A stretch of DNA of 64,000 nucleotides from Melioribacter sp051488685. Its GTDB lineage: Bacteria; Bacteroidota; Ignavibacteria; Ignavibacteriales; Melioribacteraceae. The stretch is taken from NCBI RefSeq assembly GCF_051488685.1, contig NZ_JBPSEH010000007.1, positions 186,001 through 250,000 of the forward strand. Reading direction: 5' to 3'. Positions 62,081-64,000 of the stretch are shown in pieces. The notes under the pieces were generated by a model that saw only the letters and a program-made list of their open reading frames with translations, had not been told where the DNA came from and did not search any database. The stretch's first letter is position 1. The number at the start of each line of letters is the position of its first letter. The translations under genes and the position numbers were made by a program.

Positions 62081-62911
62081 GTGGAAAAAGAGCAAATTCA
62101 AAAGAAAGTTACAGAATTTTTAAGGGGAAGAGAGGAAGTTATCTTTGCCTACATTTTTGGTTCGTTTGTTAACAAAGAATTTTATCATGATGTAGATGTC
62201 GCTGTTTATCTTGCTGATAATTTTGATAAAAATGATTTGATGAAGTTTCCATACGGCTACGAAAGCGAAATGATCAGTCAACTTAATATTCTTGTGAGAG
62301 AAAATATTGATTTTATTGTAATGAATAATGCTGAACTTTATATTCAAAAAAAAATTATTAATGAAGGAATTTTACTCTTCAGCAAGTGTGAGCGTAAACG
62401 GATTTATTATGAAAACTACATACGTAAAATTTATATTGATGCTGCAAATTTAAGAAATATTAGAAGACGTTATTTAATAGAAAAATTAATAATGCCTGAT
62501 CTAGAAATTATAGAAAAACATATTTCTTCGTTTATAGAGGATCTTGAGAATTTAAAAAAACATCGAAATGTTACAGTTGACGAATTAAAAAAAGATAAAG
62601 ACTTATTATGGATATTAGAGAGAGGGATATATTTATTGATTCAAAATTTATTTGACATGCTATCACACATTATTTCAGCTGACTTTAATGAAAAATGGGA
62701 TTATTACACTGATATAAGCGAACTTCTCTATAATCATAATATTATAAGTGAAGATGATAAAATATTACTTAATAAAATGGCGGGATATAGAAATAGACTT
62801 AGCCACGAGTATATGTCCTTAGACTTAAACATTCTTACCGATATAGTAAACAATAGACTCTCTGACTTTTCTAGATTTTTATCTATTATTAAAAATTACT
62901 GTAATCTATAA
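62081..62911 (+). CDS. Fused MNT nucleotidyltransferase-HEPN protein (MntA-HepT-like toxin-antitoxin in one chain)
   Basis: Residues 1-137 form a minimal nucleotidyltransferase: G27-S28, D37 and D39 in FGSFVNKEFYHDVDVAV, and a third acidic residue D77 in NIDFIV. Residues 138-276 form a HEPN/DUF86 domain with the RNase motif R237-X4-H242-X-Y244 in YRNRLSHEY. In known systems these are two genes: HepT is the RNase toxin and MntA disarms it by adding AMP to the tyrosine of RX4HXY. Here one open frame joins them. The start is GTG. An internal ATG at 62492 coincides with the usual HepT start and might give free HEPN. Confidence 0.85.
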   Translation: MEKEQIQKKVTEFLRGREEVIFAYIFGSFVNKEFYHDVDVAVYLADNFDKNDLMKFPYGYESEMISQLNILVRENIDFIVMNNAELYIQKKIINEGILLFSKCERKRIYYENYIRKIYIDAANLRNIRRRYLIEKLIMPDLEIIEKHISSFIEDLENLKKHRNVTVDELKKDKDLLWILERGIYLLIQNLFDMLSHIISADFNEKWDYYTDISELLYNHNIISEDDKILLNKMAGYRNRLSHEYMSLDLNILTDIVNNRLSDFSRFLSIIKNYCNL

Positions 62912-63138
62912 CTGATTAGTTGCAATAAAATTATAAAATATCTCAATCGTAAGTTTACAATTAAACCCATTTGCCAGTAAATCAATTAAGAGATTACAAA
63001 ATCATTCAAAGTAAAGAATCTATATTTTCCAATTCTGAATATGAATTTTCTCCAGAGGGATAGGTAAGGCATAAAACAAAATTTAGCTCTGAAGTTATCG
63101 AACCATTCTACTTCATATTATAGATTAAGTTAACATTC

Positions 63139-63455
63139 TCATTGACAAATATACCTAATTATTCTCCTGAGGATATTAAGCGAGTGTTTAGTTGGTGTTT
63201 GATGGGTAATCAGATTGATTAAAAACAACGTGGATACTTCCCGACATCAAATTTAACGAAAATCTCAAAACAAAAGATCTTGAAATAAATAATGCAAATA
63301 AACTAATCGAAGATTCTTTAAGTGTTCTAAAATTGAAGTAATTTATTAATGCAGATGTTTGGTTGATCAAGGAAAAAAATACTAATGATCCTATATTTAA
63401 CACGGAAATTAAGTATAAAGTACTGTCGAAATCGATATCATTAAATAAGTTTTGA
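63139..63455 (+). pseudogene. Decayed reading frame, unknown product
   Basis: One frame reads SLTNIPNYSPEDIKRVFSW to a stop at 63220. After a shift, the next frame reads KTTWILPDIKFNENLKTKDL and, past an in-frame stop at 63340, FINADVWLIKEKNTNDPIFN to 63455. The residue mix looks protein-like although broken by a frameshift and a stop. I cannot name the parent gene. Sequence from 62912 to 63138 may be part of the same remnant and shows no intact gene. Confidence 0.3.
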
Positions 63456-63510
63456 GAGATGTAATATACTGGCAACGTGCATACATGAAATAAAAAATTT
63501 CTGAAAATTT

Positions 63511-63540
63511 CCTGCCCCGCACTATAAAGATTGGGGCAGG
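63511..63540 (-). terminator. Terminator hairpin for the minus-strand gene at the window end
   Basis: CCTGCCCC (63511-63518) pairs with GGGGCAGG (63533-63540) across 14 bases. Read on the minus strand it is followed by AATTTTC and further T-rich sequence. It lies about 40 bases after the stop of the partial gene. Confidence 0.65.
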
Positions 63541-63581
63541 GATTGTTAAGGTGTATAGTTAAGAGTTAAAAGAGCTTTAAA

Positions 63582-64000
63582 TTAAACAAGTGTATAATTA
63601 ATGGTTGAACTAAACTGGACTTCTTCTTCATTCTCATCAAATGTAATCGCAGTAAAAACCACTTTTTTATTTGTATAGTTAGGTAACAATTCACTATCAG
63701 CAGTAAGTAATGGGATATTGAATACAAGCGGATCAGTTAGATTTATTAAAGTTTTAGGCGAGGATATCTGCAGAAATTCATAAGCTGGAAGAGTTGAATT
63801 AACAGGTAGCTGAAGAAATATCAATGCCAGAATTTGAATTTTCTTTTCAATATCCGGATTAACATTTGAGAGATTCGTTAAAGGAGCCAGTTCAATATTC
63901 AGAACATTGTTATTGATATTAAGACTTTGCACTTTTATACCAAAAGATGATCTTGGTGTCATCATAATCATATTGGTAATGTCATTATCCAGTACAAATG
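63582..64000 (-). CDS. C-terminal part of an unknown protein (cut by window edge)
   Basis: The frame is open from the window edge to the stop, about 139 codons, with no start required inside the window. The sequence alternates hydrophobic and polar residues (FGIKVQSLNINNNVLNIELAP, then IQILALIFLQLPVN, ending VQFSSTINYTLV). That suggests a beta-sandwich, as in surface or secreted proteins with a cohesin-like or similar domain. This is weak inference. No cysteine motif or sorting signal is seen. It is followed by a hairpin terminator. Confidence 0.6.
   Translation of the reverse strand, partial: FVLDNDITNMIMMTPRSSFGIKVQSLNINNNVLNIELAPLTNLSNVNPDIEKKIQILALIFLQLPVNSTLPAYEFLQISSPKTLINLTDPLVFNIPLLTADSELLPNYTNKKVVFTAITFDENEEEVQFSSTINYTLV

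Overview
The window is an AT-rich bacterial chromosome segment with dense gene packing. Gene content and signals point to the Bacteroidota/Chlorobiota/Ignavibacteriota group, most likely an Ignavibacteria member (inference; no marker gene such as 16S is present). Supporting signs are a PorV/PorQ-like outer membrane protein, a DUF4835 protein, many lipoproteins, a serine palmitoyltransferase, and promoters with a TATNTTTG -10/-7 element. Unlike typical Bacteroidetes, most genes carry clear Shine-Dalgarno sequences, and TTG or GTG starts are frequent.

Region by region. Positions 1-2732 hold a divergent lysine-catabolism pair (lysine 6-aminotransferase, cut by the window edge, and aminoadipate-semialdehyde dehydrogenase). 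Positions 2773-6469 hold surface genes: an HhH-plus-barrel protein with a PorV/PorQ-like partner, then DUF4835. Positions 6476-9901 look like a small sphingolipid locus (GNAT acyltransferase, serine palmitoyltransferase, extended SDR). A DUF123 nuclease-like gene, a c-type cytochrome lipoprotein and tRNA-Ala(GGC) follow, then a gene-poor stretch with hairpins and a 137-bp tandem repeat (11385-12027), a regulator with two HTH units and a MATE transporter. Positions 14364-15548 contain a structured intergenic segment and a frameshifted zinc-ribbon membrane gene. Positions 15691-19743 hold an FN3-like secreted protein, Maf, YtxH, DUF948 and an EF-G-like GTPase.

Positions 19843-28575 form an eight-gene operon with gaps of 2-20 bp: HIT, glycerate kinase, ThyX, DHFR, MutL, a B12-dependent acyl-CoA mutase large subunit, a UbiA prenyltransferase and a CNNM/CorC protein. 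Next come tgt-yajC, agmatinase and NfeD. A minus-strand run (39684 to 33229) carries psd-pssA-purS-purQ-tatA-gatA-sucD-ndk and a lipoprotein. On the plus strand follow ybaB-recR-methyltransferase-two lipoproteins-ftsX, an exopolysaccharide block (SLBB protein, BY-kinase, UDP-glucuronate decarboxylase), plsY-htrA-purB, and groES-groEL under a CIRCE operator.

From 52.5 kb onward the sequence changes character. Glycogen phosphorylase and a hypothetical gene lie between inverted blocks of the same dispersed repeat. A nucleotide-sugar cluster (WbpA-, WbpB- and WbpD-like enzymes plus a four-helix-bundle protein) is laced with two satellite families: GGGATTAGGG-type and GTTC/GAAC-type. One array lies in frame inside the WbpA-like coding sequence. 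The window ends with a single-chain MNT-HEPN (MntA-HepT-like) protein, a decayed reading frame and the 3' part of an unknown gene.

The observations most worth a second look are the fused MNT-HEPN protein, the satellite within the WbpA-like gene and the neighbouring G-run array, the acyl-CoA mutase with isobutyryl-CoA-mutase-type specificity residues, the sphingolipid-like trio, and the inverted repeats around glgP.
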